Shown: positions 38,490 through 48,788 of the stretch, one piece after another
How positions within the stretch are numbered: position 1 is the first letter of the stretch
How the letters are laid out: every line of letters begins with the position of its first letter
The notes under the pieces: generated by a model
Told to the model about the DNA's origin: nothing
The model's input: only the letters and a program-made list of their open reading frames with translations
Databases searched by the model: none
NCBI RefSeq assembly: GCF_021582895.2
Contig: NZ_CP091139.2
Coordinates: 3,162,001 to 3,226,000 of the forward strand
Reading direction: 5' to 3'
DNA from: Microbacterium elymi
GTDB taxonomy: Bacteria > Actinomycetota > Actinomycetes > Actinomycetales > Microbacteriaceae
Length of the DNA: 64,000 bases
Made by a program: the position numbers and the translations under genes

Positions 38490-39510
38490 ATGGCGAAGAC
38501 GATCGTCGGCGTCGAGATCACCGAAGAGAGCGTCCGCGCGGTCGAGCTGACCCGCGGCGGCAACCCGCGCATCGTCGCGGCGGGAGAGATCCCGCTGCCG
38601 CCCGACGCCGCGAAGGACTCCGAGGTCCTCGACCAGGATGCCGTGGCCCTCGCGCTCCGGCAGCTGTGGAGCCGCGCCGGCATCAGTGCGCACAACGTCA
38701 CCCTCGGCGTCGGCAGCCGCCGCATCATCGTGCGCGAGCACTCCACCCAGGCGATGAGCCCCCAGCTGCTCGAGCAGGCGCTGCCGTTCCAGGTGCAGGA
38801 GCTGCTGCCGGTGCCGGTCAACCAGGCCGTGCTCGACTTCTACCCGATGGCGCAGGCAGACGGGATGCTGCACGGCCTGCTGGTCGCCGCGGTCTCAGAG
38901 ACGATCGAAGACCTCATCACCACGCTCGCCAAGGCCAAGCTGCACGTGGATGCCGTCGACCTGGTGCCGTTCGGACTCGCCCGCGCCGCGAAGGTCCTCG
39001 CCGAACCGGGGGAGTGCCTGGCCGTCGTGCACATCGGCGACCACACCAGCTACGTCGTGGTCACCGTCGACGGCGCCCCGCAGTTCGTGCGCATCATCCC
39101 CGCCGACCTCGAGACGGCCGCCGTCGCGGCCCGCATGCAGGCGGTCGCCGAGGCCGACGCCATCCTCGAGACGGTGCCGCCGGAGCAGACCCCGCTGCGC
39201 GGGCCGGGCCGCCCTGCGCGCCGCATCCGCCTCGGGCGCCGCGATCACCGACCTCGCCGCCCGCATCCGCAACACCCTCGAGTTCCACGCGAACCGCCCC
39301 GGCGGGGCGCGCGTCGACACCGTGCGCCTGTGCGGCGCCGGCGTCGCGGTGCCCGGAGTCGTGGACGCCCTCGCCTCGGCGATCGATGCGCGACTGGCGC
39401 CGGTCACCGCCGAAGAGGTGGTCCACTCGCGCTCGATCGAGCTGGGCTCGGCCGACCTCGCCCTCAACCTCGTCGGCACCGCCGGCATCGCCCTGGACGG
39501 AGGGCGCTGA
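38490..39510 (+). CDS. pilM: Type IV pilus assembly ATPase-like protein PilM
   Basis: MAKTIVGVEITEESVRAVELTRGGNPRIV is the actin-like PilM start, followed by VTLGVGSRRIIVREHST, LPFQVQELLPVPV and VVHIGDHTSYVVV. One extra base near 39205 shifts the frame; the remainder reads ALRAASASGAAITDLAARIR and ends IALDGGR (339 residues). PilM recruits PilN on the cytoplasmic face. GAAGGGACG lies before ATG 38490, and the stop overlaps the pilN start. Confidence 0.88.
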
Positions 39511-40172
39511 TGGCCTTCTCACGTGCCGCCGCCCTGCCCGGCTTCAATCCGGTCCCGCGCGTCAATCTGCTGCCGCGCAGCGAGATCGAGCGCCGCGACC
39601 GCTCGGGGCTGGCCCGCCGCTGGCTCGGCGGCGTCGTCCTGGCCGTCGTCCTGGTCGCAGCCGCCTCGGCCGGCACCTATGCGCTGAACGTCCTCGCCGA
39701 TCAGCGGCTGGCGACCGAGAACGCCCGGACCACCGATCTGCTCGGACAGCTCTCCGGCCTCTCGGACGTGAGCAAGACCCGCGCCCTGCAGAAGGACCTC
39801 GAGACGTACCGCACCCAGGCGATGGGGACGGATGTCGCATGGGCGCCGGTCTTCGACAAGCTCGAGCACCTCGTCCCCGGCAACGCGCAGGTCACCGGGT
39901 GGGACATGACGACCGGCGCGCTGCCGGCCGACGGCGACGCCCCCGACACCCAGGCCGGGGTCACCGCGACCCTTACCGTCACCAGCACCACGCCGATAGA
40001 CATCGTCGCGACGGTGCGCGGGATCCGCAGCGCCGAGGGCGTCATCGACGCCGACGCCGTCGACCTCACCGCGGCCACCGCCGACGGTGAGAAGCCGACA
40101 TACACCTACCAGCTGTCGGCCACGCTCGACCAGACCGCCTACACCGGCCTGTACGCGAAGAAGGAGAAGTGA
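39510..40172 (+). CDS. pilN: Type IV pilus assembly protein PilN
   Basis: It starts at ATG 39510 within the pilM stop. The N-terminal motif VPRVNLLPRSEIERRD, the PilN segment that binds PilM, precedes one TM helix (WLGGVVLAVVLVAAASAGTYAL) and a periplasm-facing type coiled coil plus ferredoxin-like domain. 220 residues, intact. It is the inner-membrane alignment component with PilM and PilO. Confidence 0.88.
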   Translation: MAFSRAAALPGFNPVPRVNLLPRSEIERRDRSGLARRWLGGVVLAVVLVAAASAGTYALNVLADQRLATENARTTDLLGQLSGLSDVSKTRALQKDLETYRTQAMGTDVAWAPVFDKLEHLVPGNAQVTGWDMTTGALPADGDAPDTQAGVTATLTVTSTTPIDIVATVRGIRSAEGVIDADAVDLTAATADGEKPTYTYQLSATLDQTAYTGLYAKKEK

Positions 40173-40895
40173 TGTCGCTCCCAAGCAGCTCATCAACCTC
40201 CTCGGTCTGCTCGTCGTCCTCGCGGTCGTCGTCATCGGGGTCGTCGCGGTCGCCCTGCCGCTGTATTCGCAGTCCGTCACCACCGACGGCCAGACCGCCC
40301 AGGTGACCCAGACCAACCAGGGCTACGACATCCAGGTGCAGGCGCTGCAGGCGGCCAAGAAGAACCTGCCGCAGACCCAGCAGGAGGTCGCCCAGTTGCG
40401 CCGGCAGATCACCGCGCAGGGCCGACTGGACGATGCCTTCGAGATCGCGATCACGGCCGCCGCGGCCACGAAGTCGACCATCACGCAGATGACGGCCGCC
40501 GACACCGAGTCGTTCGCGCCGCGCACCACCGTGGGCGAGGACGGCAAGGCCGCCGCGCCGACCCCGGCGCCCGCCGCCACCAGCTCCACCGACGCGGCAG
40601 CATCCGGCTCTTCCGCCACCGATGCGGCGACGACGGATGCCGCAGCCGCCGGCGGCGCGGCGACCCCGGCGCCGGCACCCGCCGCCGACCCGCGCAAGCC
40701 AGGCGCCGTTCACGATCACCGTCACCGTGCCGTCTCCGGATGCGGCGGCGAGGTTCCTGGACGAGCTTGCGCAAGGGGCCGCGGCTGATCGCCGTCACGC
40801 ACTCGGCGCTGACCGGGACGGCGGCATCGGGCGACACCGCCGCCACCTACACGCTGACCGTCGACGCCCTCGCCTTCATCAGCCCGGCCGAGTGA
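40172..40895 (+). CDS. pilO: Type IV pilus assembly protein PilO-like
   Basis: The start overlaps the pilN stop. After restoring one C near 40183, the N-terminus is MSLPKQLINLLGLLVVLAVVVIGV (one TM), then a coiled coil (ALQAAKKNLPQTQQEVAQL), an Ala/Pro/Thr-rich linker and a C-terminal domain starting FTITVTVPSPDAAARFLDEL. Two more extra bases (40699 and 40752, both at GCAGC/GCTGC) are corrected to reach 240 residues. Identified mainly by position and topology. Confidence 0.8.
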
Positions 40896-40903
40896 GGAAT
40901 CCC

Positions 40904-42046
40904 ATGTTCGAGACCGTCCCCCCGTCGACCTGCTGCTGAAGGCAGCCGCCGAGGCGCGCGCCTCCGACGTGCACCTCACCGAGAACCAGCCCGCGCTGAT
41001 GCGCGTGGACGGCGACCTGGTGTCGATCCCCGAGTTCCCCGACGCGCTCACGATGGACTGGCTCGAACCGGCACTGTCGCGCATCATGCCGCGCGAGCGG
41101 TTCACCGAGTTCATGGAGTCCGGCGAGGTCGACCTGTCGTACTCCGTCGCCGGGGTCGGCCGATTCCGCGTGAACGTGTTCCGGCAGCTCGGGGCGGTCG
41201 CGGTCGCGCTGCGCCTCATCCCGAGCACGGTGTTCTCGCTCGACGCGCTGGGCGCCCCGCCGATCATCCGCGAGTTCGCGCTCAAGCCGCGCGGGCTGGT
41301 CCTGGTCACCGGCCCCACCGGCTCGGGCAAGTCGACCACCCTCACCGCGATGGTCGACATCATCAACTCGTCCCTGCCGGCCCACGTGATCACGGTCGAG
41401 GACCCGATCGAGTTCCAGCACTCCAGCCGCACCGCGCTCATCCACCAGCGCGAGATCGGCTCGGACACGGCATCCTTCTCCGAAGCCCTGCGCCGCGTGC
41501 TCCGCCAGGACCCCGACGTCATCCTGGTCGGCGAGCTCCGCGACCCCGAGTCCATCGCGACCGCCCTGTCGGCCGCCGAGACCGGCCACCTGGTGCTGTC
41601 GACCCTGCACACCCAGGGCGCCACCAAGAGCATCAACCGCATCGTGGACGCGTTCCCGTCGCACCAGCAGGACCAGGTGCGCTCGCAGCTCGGCGACACC
41701 CTGCAGGGCATCATCAGCCAGACCCTGCTGCCACGCGCGCAGACCACCGGCCGCACGATCGCGACCGAGGTGCTGGTGAACACCCCGGCGGTGGCGAACA
41801 TGATCCGCGAGGGCCAGATCGCGCAAGCTGTACTCGGCGCTGCAGTCCGGCTCGGCCCTGGGCATGCACACCCTCGACCAGGACCTGAAGCGCCTGGTCG
41901 AAGAGGGCACGATCTCGCGCCAGGTCGCGACCGCCTACGCGGTCGACCCGTCCTCGCTGGAAGGGGTCCGCATGCGCGCACGCGACTTCGACGCCGAGGC
42001 ATGGTCGAGCAACGCCGACAGCTGGCAGCTCACCCGGGGGCAGTGA
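40904..42046 (+). CDS. pilT: Type IV pilus retraction ATPase PilT
   Basis: It has Walker [15 protein letters not shown], the Asp box VEDPIEF, Walker B DPDVILVGELRD and the His box HLVLSTLHTQGATKSINRIVD, with SDVHLTEN in the N-terminal domain. One C is missing from a C-run at 40920 and one A is extra at 41829 (corrected GQIAQLYSALQSG); 380 residues. PilT depolymerises pili. Retraction and motility or DNA uptake are therefore possible. Confidence 0.92.
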
Positions 42047-42055
42047 GGCAGGATC

Positions 42056-43294
42056 ATGGCACTCATCCAGGAGTACTCCTACCGGGCGCACGACGCCGCG
42101 GGCGGCGGCATCGTGAAGGGCACCCTCGAGGCGGCCAGCGAGACGGCCGTCGCGAACAAGCTGCGCGCGCAGGGGCTCACCCCGCTGGACGTGGCCGCGG
42201 TCTCGAAGACCGGGCTGAACATGGACATCTCGATCCCGGGATTCCGCCGCAAGGTCAAGTCCGAGACGCTGGCCGTGTTCACCAAGCAGATGGCCGGGCT
42301 GATCAACGCCGGACTGCCGCTGATGCGGACCATCGGCATCCTCGTCGAGCAGTCCGAGGACAAGCGGCTGCAGTCGGCGCTGGTCGCGGTGCAGGCCGAC
42401 GTCGAATCGGGCGCCGCGTTCTCGGCGGCCCTCGCCCGTCAGCCCGAGGTGTTCCCGCCGCTGCTGGTGAGCCTGGTCCGGGTGGGTGAGACCGGCGGCT
42501 TCCTCGGGGACGCGCTGACCTCGGTGGCCGAGACGTACGCCAAAGAGGCCGACCTGCACAACAAGATCAAGTCGGCCACCACCTACCCGATGGTCGTGCT
42601 GATCATCGCGATCCTCGGCGTGGTCGCGATGGTCACGTTCGTGGTGCCGGTGTTCGAGGGCATGTTCGCCGGGATCGGCAAGTCGCTGCCGCTGCCCACG
42701 CAGATCCTGGTCGTGACCTCGCACAACATGGTGTGGATCCTGCCGCTGCTGATCGTCCTGGTCATCGGCGGCTCGGTCTGGTGGCAGGCCAAGAAGGACA
42801 CCGAGGCCGTGCGGCGCCGGGTCGACCCGATCAAGCTGAAGATGCCGGTGTTCGGGCCGCTGGCCACCAAGATCGCCGTCGCGCGGTTCTCGCGCAGCCT
42901 GTCGATGATGCTCGACGCCGGCGTTCCGCTGCTGAACGCCCTGTCGATCGTCGGCCAGGCCTCGAACAACTGGAAGATCGAGCGGGCCGTCGCCGACATC
43001 CAGGACTCCGTGCGCCAGGGCAAGTCGTTCGCCGGCCCGCTGGCCAAGGCCGAGGTCTTCCCGCAGATGGTCGCCCAGATGGTCGCGGTGGGCGAGGAGT
43101 CCGGCACGCTCGCCGAGATGCTCGCCAGCATCGCGGACTTCTACGAGAACGAGGTCGAGACGGCGGCCGCCCAGCTCACCTCCACCATCGAGCCCGTGCT
43201 GATCGTCGGCATCGGCGTGATCATCGGCGGCATGGTCATCTCGCTCTACCTGCCGATCTTCACCCTGTACGGCGACCTCAGCCAGACCGGCTGA
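42056..43294 (+). CDS. pilC: Type IV pilus platform protein PilC
   Basis: This is an intact 412-residue protein with two copies of the GspF domain. The first is around ETLAVFTKQMAGLINAGLPLM, with VGETGGFLGDALTSVA. The second is around ARFSRSLSMMLDAGVPLLNAL, with VGEESGTLAEMLASIADFYE. Three TM segments. It is the inner-membrane platform engaged by PilB and PilT. AGGCAGGA precedes the ATG. Confidence 0.94.
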   Translation: MALIQEYSYRAHDAAGGGIVKGTLEAASETAVANKLRAQGLTPLDVAAVSKTGLNMDISIPGFRRKVKSETLAVFTKQMAGLINAGLPLMRTIGILVEQSEDKRLQSALVAVQADVESGAAFSAALARQPEVFPPLLVSLVRVGETGGFLGDALTSVAETYAKEADLHNKIKSATTYPMVVLIIAILGVVAMVTFVVPVFEGMFAGIGKSLPLPTQILVVTSHNMVWILPLLIVLVIGGSVWWQAKKDTEAVRRRVDPIKLKMPVFGPLATKIAVARFSRSLSMMLDAGVPLLNALSIVGQASNNWKIERAVADIQDSVRQGKSFAGPLAKAEVFPQMVAQMVAVGEESGTLAEMLASIADFYENEVETAAAQLTSTIEPVLIVGIGVIIGGMVISLYLPIFTLYGDLSQTG

Positions 43295-43315
43295 CCTCGC
43301 GCCGACCGGCGGCGC

Positions 43316-44482
43316 TCACCGACCGGCGGCCGGCAGCTCCACGCGCAGGCGGGCCCCGCCCCGCGGCGACGCCTCCAGCACCGCGCGGCCGCCGTGCCGC
43401 TCGAGGCGCTCCGCGAGGCGGGCCAGGCCGTTCCACCGGGGGAGTGCCGGCAGGCCGGCACCGTCGTCGTCGACGGTGAGGATGACGCGCTCGGCCCCGG
43501 GCGCGCCGTCGAGCCGGATGAGGATGTCGATGCCGGTCGCCGCACCGTGCCGGAGCGCGTTCGTGATGCCCTCCTCGACGGCGCGCACCAGGGCGATGCG
43601 CGCGCTGACGGCATCGGCGTGATCGCCGTCCAGGGCGTGATCGGCCTCGGGCGCGACCTGGGCCGTCACGGCGATGTCGGCGGGCACCCGACGCACCAGG
43701 CTGCGCACCGCGTGCGCGAGGCTCACATCGACGCCGACCGGGTACACGAGCTGGCTCAGCTCGCGGACGTCGTGCTCACGCATCGTGTCGAGGTCACGAC
43801 GGATGCCGTCGAGCCGATCGAGTGCGGCAGCATCCCATCCCTCGTCCCGGCCGTGGTCGATCAGCCCGCCGAGCGCGGTCTGGGTCAGCACCAGCCGGCC
43901 CTGCAGGGTGCCGTGCAGTCCCTCGGCGACCTCGCGGCGCACGCGCATCTCTTCGGCGGCCAGCTCGGCGAGGGCGACCGAGGCGCGCGTGCGCTGCTCG
44001 GCGGCGGCGCGCTCGTGCTCGCGCAGGCGCACCCGGGCGCGCACCTGCGCAAGCGCCAGCAGGAGCGAGACGATCACGACCACGAAGACCGAGGCGATCT
44101 CGGTGACGCCGGCGTTGACCGACGGCTGCGCGTAGACGCCGATCCACAGCTGGACGAGGTGACGCCCGACGCCGGCGATGACGGCGGTGCCCATGAGCAG
44201 GGCGAACACGGCGCCGAGCCGGCGCTCGGGCAGGCGCACGAGCGCGCACACCAGCAGGACGAACCCCACGGTCGCCAGGCCGATCAGCAGCCGGGTGGGC
44301 AGGAGCGCGTCCTGCGCGGCGAGCTGCGCGGCGCTGAGCCGCAGGGGGCGGAACACGAAGACCGCCTGCACCGTCGACCCGATCGCGAACGTGGTCAGCA
44401 GCGCGCCCGCCGTCAGAAGCAGCACCCGGAGGTCTTCGCGACGGTCGCGGTCGGCGGCGGCCGGCGGCGACGCGGGGCTCAT
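43316..44482 (-). CDS. Sensor histidine kinase (NarL-type partner)
   Basis: ATG 44482 opens MSPASPPAAADRDRREDL and overlaps the response-regulator stop by four bases once the extra base at 44510 is removed. Four TM helices (from VLLLTAGALLTTFAIGST onward) precede a coiled coil, a HisKA_3-like region (REVAEGLHGTLQGRLVLTQT, phospho-accepting His) and a HATPase domain (ALRAVEEGITNALRH-type N box, TVDDDGAGL). 388 residues. The pair sits inside the pilus cluster and may control it. Confidence 0.85.
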   Translation of the reverse strand: MSPASPPAAADRDRREDLRVLLLTAGALLTTFAIGSTVQAVFVFRPLRLSAAQLAAQDALLPTRLLIGLATVGFVLLVCALVRLPERRLGAVFALLMGTAVIAGVGRHLVQLWIGVYAQPSVNAGVTEIASVFVVVIVSLLLALAQVRARVRLREHERAAAEQRTRASVALAELAAEEMRVRREVAEGLHGTLQGRLVLTQTALGGLIDHGRDEGWDAAALDRLDGIRRDLDTMREHDVRELSQLVYPVGVDVSLAHAVRSLVRRVPADIAVTAQVAPEADHALDGDHADAVSARIALVRAVEEGITNALRHGAATGIDILIRLDGAPGAERVILTVDDDGAGLPALPRWNGLARLAERLERHGGRAVLEASPRGGARLRVELPAAGR

Positions 44483-45157
44483 CCCGACCGGCCGGTCGTG
44501 CTGGCGCCGTCGCGCACGAGCTTGCAGCGCGGCGGCGACCCGGCTGTTCAGCTCGCCGTCGTTGCGCACCCCGAGGGCGGTGTAGACCGCGTTCAGCAGG
44601 TTGTCGACAGAGTGCGCCGAGATGCCCATCTCGCGGGCGATGGCCGCGTTGGAGAGCCCCTCGGCGACCAGCCGCAGGGCATCCAGCTGACGCGGGGTGA
44701 GGGCTTCGAGGGCGCTGCCGCGTCGCGGAGCCAGGCGGGCGATCAGCTCGGGGTCGAGCACGCTGGCGCCCCGTGCGCTCGCGTGCAGGGCGCGCAGCGG
44801 CAGGGGTCGGGACGTGGATGTCGTCTTCGACAGATAGCTCCATCCGGCCCGCTCGGACTCGGGCAGGGCCAGCAGCAGGTCCATCACGTCGTGGCCGCTC
44901 AGCAGCACGATGCCCAGCTCGGGGCGGGCGGCGCGCAGCGAGCGGGCCAGGGCGAAGCCGTTCCCGTCGGGAAGCTCGACGTCCATCAGCATCACGTCCA
45001 CCGCGCGGGTGCTGGCCAGAGCGCGCGCCTCGGAGACGCTTCCCGTTGCCGCCACCAGCGCGAAACCGTCCTCACGACGGATCAGATCACCCAGCAGCGA
45101 ACGGAAAAGCGCCTGGTCCTCCACGAGGATCACCCGTATGACGTGCTCGGCTTCCAT
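44479..45157 (-). CDS. LuxR/NarL-family response regulator
   Basis: The receiver is VIRVILVEDQALFRSLLGDLI, with VDVMLMDVELPDGNG (phospho-Asp) and SYLSKTTS. The C-terminal HTH is LTPRQLDALRLVAEGLSNAAIAREM. As sequenced the frame runs into the kinase. Removing one extra T/A at 44510 (CTTGCAG for CTGCAG) gives ALQLVRDGASTTGRSG and a stop at 44479-44481, 225 residues, overlapping the kinase ATG. The apparent fusion is thus an artefact. Confidence 0.85.
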
Positions 45158-45504
45158 GCTCGAGCATCAGTGTACGGATGCGCGGGCGCTTTCCAGCGGC
45201 GCCGCGCGGATGCGGTGGCCGGGTTCGCGCCCGCGCGGGAGAGACCGGGCGCGGACCGACGCGGCGAGATCTCCCCACTCCTCCGCGTCGGTCACATGCC
45301 GGTGCCGGTCCGTGGGCCGCGCGTGGCACGCATCACGGGACGATCCGGCGCCTGCTCCCCAGATGCATGACCGTGACGGTCCCGATGCTGGTGACGACGC
45401 TGCCTCCGGCGGTGACGCCTCACTCTACGAACGCCCGGCGCGCGGCGGAAGGGAGAAAACTCCCCGGCGTGCGACAGTGACCGGGATGCGGCATCCGCCC
45501 CTCG
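45158..45504. other. Non-coding gap between the regulator pair and pilB
   Basis: These 347 bases upstream of the response regulator and downstream of pilB show no convincing gene. They should hold the promoter of the two-component pair and the end of the pilB transcript. Confidence 0.5.
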
Positions 45505-47175
45505 TCAGACGCTGACGCGGAGCACCTCGTCGATCGTCGTGAGACCCTGCGTGACCTTGCTCCAGCCGTCGTCGCGCAGCGACACCATGCCCTGATCGAG
45601 GGCCACTTGGCGCAGGGCGGTGCCGGTCGCGTGCGTGGTGATCAGCTGCTCGAGCTCGTCCGACATCGTCATCACCTCGTGCAGCGCGATCCGGCCGCGG
45701 AAGCCGGTGCCCGAGCACGACGGGCAGCCGCCGGCCTTGTACAGCTTGCGGCGGATCGTTGTGCTCGTGCGGGAAGCGCAGCCTGCCGAGCGTCTCGGAG
45801 TTCTCGGTGTACGGCAGCTTGCAGTGCGTGCACAGCTTGCGCGCCAGCCGCTGCGCGACCACCGCCTGCAGAGCGGTGGCGACGAGGAACGGCTCGCATC
45901 CGATCTCGGTCATGCGGGTGATCGCGCTGGGCGCGTCGTTGGTGTGCAGCGTCGACAGCAGCAGGTGGCCGGTCAGCGCCGCCTCGATCGCGATCGTCGC
46001 GGTCTCGTTGTCGCGGATCTCGCCGACCAGCACGACGTCCGGGTCGGCACGCAGGATCGACCGCAGCGCGGCCTGGAACGTCATCCCGGCCCGCTGGTTC
46101 ACCTGCACCTGGTTGATCCCCGCGATCCGGAACTCCACCGGATCCTCGACCGTGATCACGTTGACGGTGGGATCGGCGACCGTGCGCAAGCGCGGTGTAC
46201 AGGGTCGTCGACTTGCCCGACCCGGTCGGACCGGTGACCAGCACCATGCCGTGCGGGCGGGTGATCGCGGCGGTGAACCGGCGCTCGTTGGTGACCGAGA
46301 ACTCGAGGTCGCTCATCGCGAGGGCCTGGCCGGTCGTGTCGAGGATGCGCAGCACGATCTTCTCGCCCCACACTGTCGGCAGGGTCGCCACCCGCAGGTC
46401 GATCTGGCGGCCGTCGTGCCGCACCGACAGGCGCCCGTCCTGCGGCTTGCGGCGCTCGGCGATGTCGATCGACGACATGATCTTCAGTCGCGAGATCACG
46501 CCGTCCTGGATCGCGGGGTCGGCCCGCTGCATCTCGTGCAGCACCCCGTCGATGCGGAACCGCACGGTCAGGTACTGCTCGCCGGGCTCGACGTGGATGT
46601 CGCTGGCCCGGTCGTTGATCGCCTGGGCGATCAGCAGGTTCACGAACCGGATGATCGGGGTGTCGTCGCCGTCGTCCAGCGACTCGGTGTGCGCGGCCGA
46701 CGAGGCCGGTGCTATCGCCTCGCCGATCTGCACCGACAGGTCGCTCAGCTCCTCGTCCGAGCGCAGATACCGCTCGAACGCCTGCTGGAGCGCGTCGGCG
46801 GCCACCACGACCGGCTCGATCTGCGTGTCGGCCACGCTGGTCACGTCGTCGATGGCGATCAGGTCGGTGGGATCCAGCATCCCCACGATGAGGCGGTTGC
46901 GCGGCCGCTCGCAGCGGGATCAGCTGATACTTGCGGCACAGGGCCCCGGGAACCAGGGCGATGGTGTCGGGGTCGAGCGTCGCGCCGGTCAGGTCGACGA
47001 ACCGGTGGTTGCTGTGCAGCGCGATCGCCTCGGCGATCTGCCGGTCGGTGACCAGGCGCGCCTCCAGCAGCTTCTCGCGCAGCTGGTCGCCGTCGCCGAC
47101 GTCGCGCACCAGCGTCGACATCCGCGCGGCATCCACGGCCCCAGCCTCCACCAGCGTCTGAGCAAGATCCCTCAC
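45505..47175 (-). CDS. pilB: Type IV pilus extension ATPase PilB (GspE family)
   Basis: An N-terminal MshEN-like domain ([22 protein letters not shown]) precedes the ATPase: [11 protein letters not shown], Walker [32 protein letters not shown] and [10 protein letters not shown] zinc site follows, with CTHC and, after correction, GGCPSC. Extra bases at 46905, 46192 (CTTGCGC) and 45740 break the frame; corrected, 555 residues. It powers pilus assembly. It is on the opposite strand to the pilA-pilC operon, across the two-component pair. Confidence 0.93.
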
Positions 47176-47407
47176 GGTGAACCCCCGTTCCCCATTCCCC
47201 GACGCTCATCCTACCGGTCAGCCCCCGGCGCGGATAGGGCGCGATGGCACGGCCGAACCTCGTGGTTCGCTGTGAACCGGCGCGGTCTCCTGCCGCCGGG
47301 CGCCGCCGATCGGCTAGGGTGAAGCCGCACCGCCGAACTGGGGAGGCGGGTGCCGCGGCGTAGCGGTGTGGCCGTTCTTCTGGGGGGCCGCACGAGGCGC
47401 TCGACAC

Positions 47408-47479
47408 CGCACTTGCGAGTGCGAGAGGTGCGTGGGTGTCGCGCGCGCCGACTCGCGACACGTTGCGGCACCCACGCAC
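47408..47479. other. Structured intergenic hairpins (pilB / YihY gap)
   Basis: The 47176-47641 gap lacks a convincing gene but is strongly self-complementary. A stem CGCACT/AGTGCG with a 4-base loop lies at 47408-47423. Then GTGCGTGGGTG (47428-47438) pairs with CACCCACGCAC (47469-47479). Nested inside, GTGTCGCG (47436-47443) pairs with CGCGACAC (47454-47461). This could be a small RNA or a leader structure for the YihY gene; the function is unknown. Confidence 0.45.
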
Positions 47480-47641
47480 GGTTGACGGCCGCGACGACCC
47501 GTCTGGGGAACGAGCGCATCGTCGGGCTGGGGGCCCGGCTGTCGACGGCCGCGTGCAACCTCCGCCAGCCTAGGCGACCCGGATCCCGTCGACGTGCGCC
47601 CCGGGGGAGACGCGTCGGCGTGTCGCGGTTAGGGTGGTGCC

Positions 47642-48788
47642 GTGCGCGAGCGGATGCGGAAGATCACGGCGTGGGCTCTCAGTCTGAAGCCGGTGCGCGC
47701 CTTCCTGCACTACACCGAGCACCGCGGGCCGCAGCTGGCGGACGCCATCACCTACCGCACTCTGTTCAGCGTGTTCGCGGCGGTGCTCCTCGGCTTCAGC
47801 GCCGCCGCGGCCTGGCTCGCCGGCAACCCCGACGCGATGCGGCGGCTGGAGACGACGGTCAACGCCGTCATCCCCGGACTGGTGGGCAGCGGCGGTCTCG
47901 TCGACCCGTCCACGATCACGGCCCCCACCGGGCTCACGATCGCCGGGATCGTCGGTCTGGTCGGTCTGGTGGGCGCCGCGCTGGGCGCCATCTCATCGAC
48001 CCGGACCGCGCTGCGGACGCTGGCCGACCAGATCCACGACGACGTGTTCTTCGTCTGGGTGCTGCCTGCGCAACCTGGGGCTGGCGATCGCGATCGGCGT
48101 CGGGTTCGCGGCCTCCGCCGGTGCCACGTTCCTGGTCTCCCAGCTCGCGGACGGGGTGCGTGAGTGGGCCGGGCCGGCCTCCGCCGGGGTCGCGGTCGTC
48201 CTGACCCAAGTGGCCTCGGTCGTGATCGTGTTCGTCCTGGACGCGGTGATCGTCGCGCTGCTGTTCATCGTGCTGGCCGGGGTCCGCGCGAACGCCCGCG
48301 CGATCATCCCCGGGGCGCTGGTCGGCGGCGTCGGCCTCACCGTGCTCGGCGAGCTGTCGTTCCTGTTCGTGCGGGGCGCGTCATCCAACCCGCTGCTGGC
48401 GTCGTTCGCGTCGCTGATCGCGCTGCTGCTGTGGCTGAACCTGTCTGCGCAGGTGCTGCTGATCGCCTGCTCGTACATCATCGTCGGCGTCGCCGAGCAG
48501 CAGGACCGGGTGCGCGCCCGCCACGGCAGCCCCACGATGGCGCACCGGCGGGTGCAGCGGGCCGAGGATGCCGTCCGCACCGCGGTCGCCGAGCTCGACC
48601 ACGCGCGCGCCGGCGAGCAGACGCCCGGAAACTCGGGCAGCCCCGCCACTGACCGCACGCGCTCGTGCACCGCGTCCAGCGTCGCGGCCATCGCGGCGTT
48701 GCGCGGCCCCTCGTCGCGGACCACCGCCCAGTACGACAGTGGGTGCGCGTACGCGTCGCGCAGCACCGGGACCAGCCGGTCATCGTGA
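47642..48788 (+). CDS. YihY/virulence factor BrkB family membrane protein
   Basis: The start is GTG 47642. GPQLADAITYRTLFSVFAAVLLGF, then TALRTLADQIHDDVFFVWVLLRNLGLAIAI and SLIALLLWLNLSAQVLLIACSYI are the YihY (formerly RNase BN) fold with six TM helices. One extra C at 48067 (GCCTGC for GCTGC) is corrected. The frame then runs to 48788 into the convergent LysR gene. One missing base near 48600-48620 would instead end it at 48650-48652 (ARKLGQPRH), which is more likely. Confidence 0.85.

Noticed and set aside
43316..45157. Hybrid receiver-histidine kinase protein
   Set aside because: The fusion depends on a GCTTGCAGC insertion. The corrected sequence gives two genes with a normal ATGA overlap.
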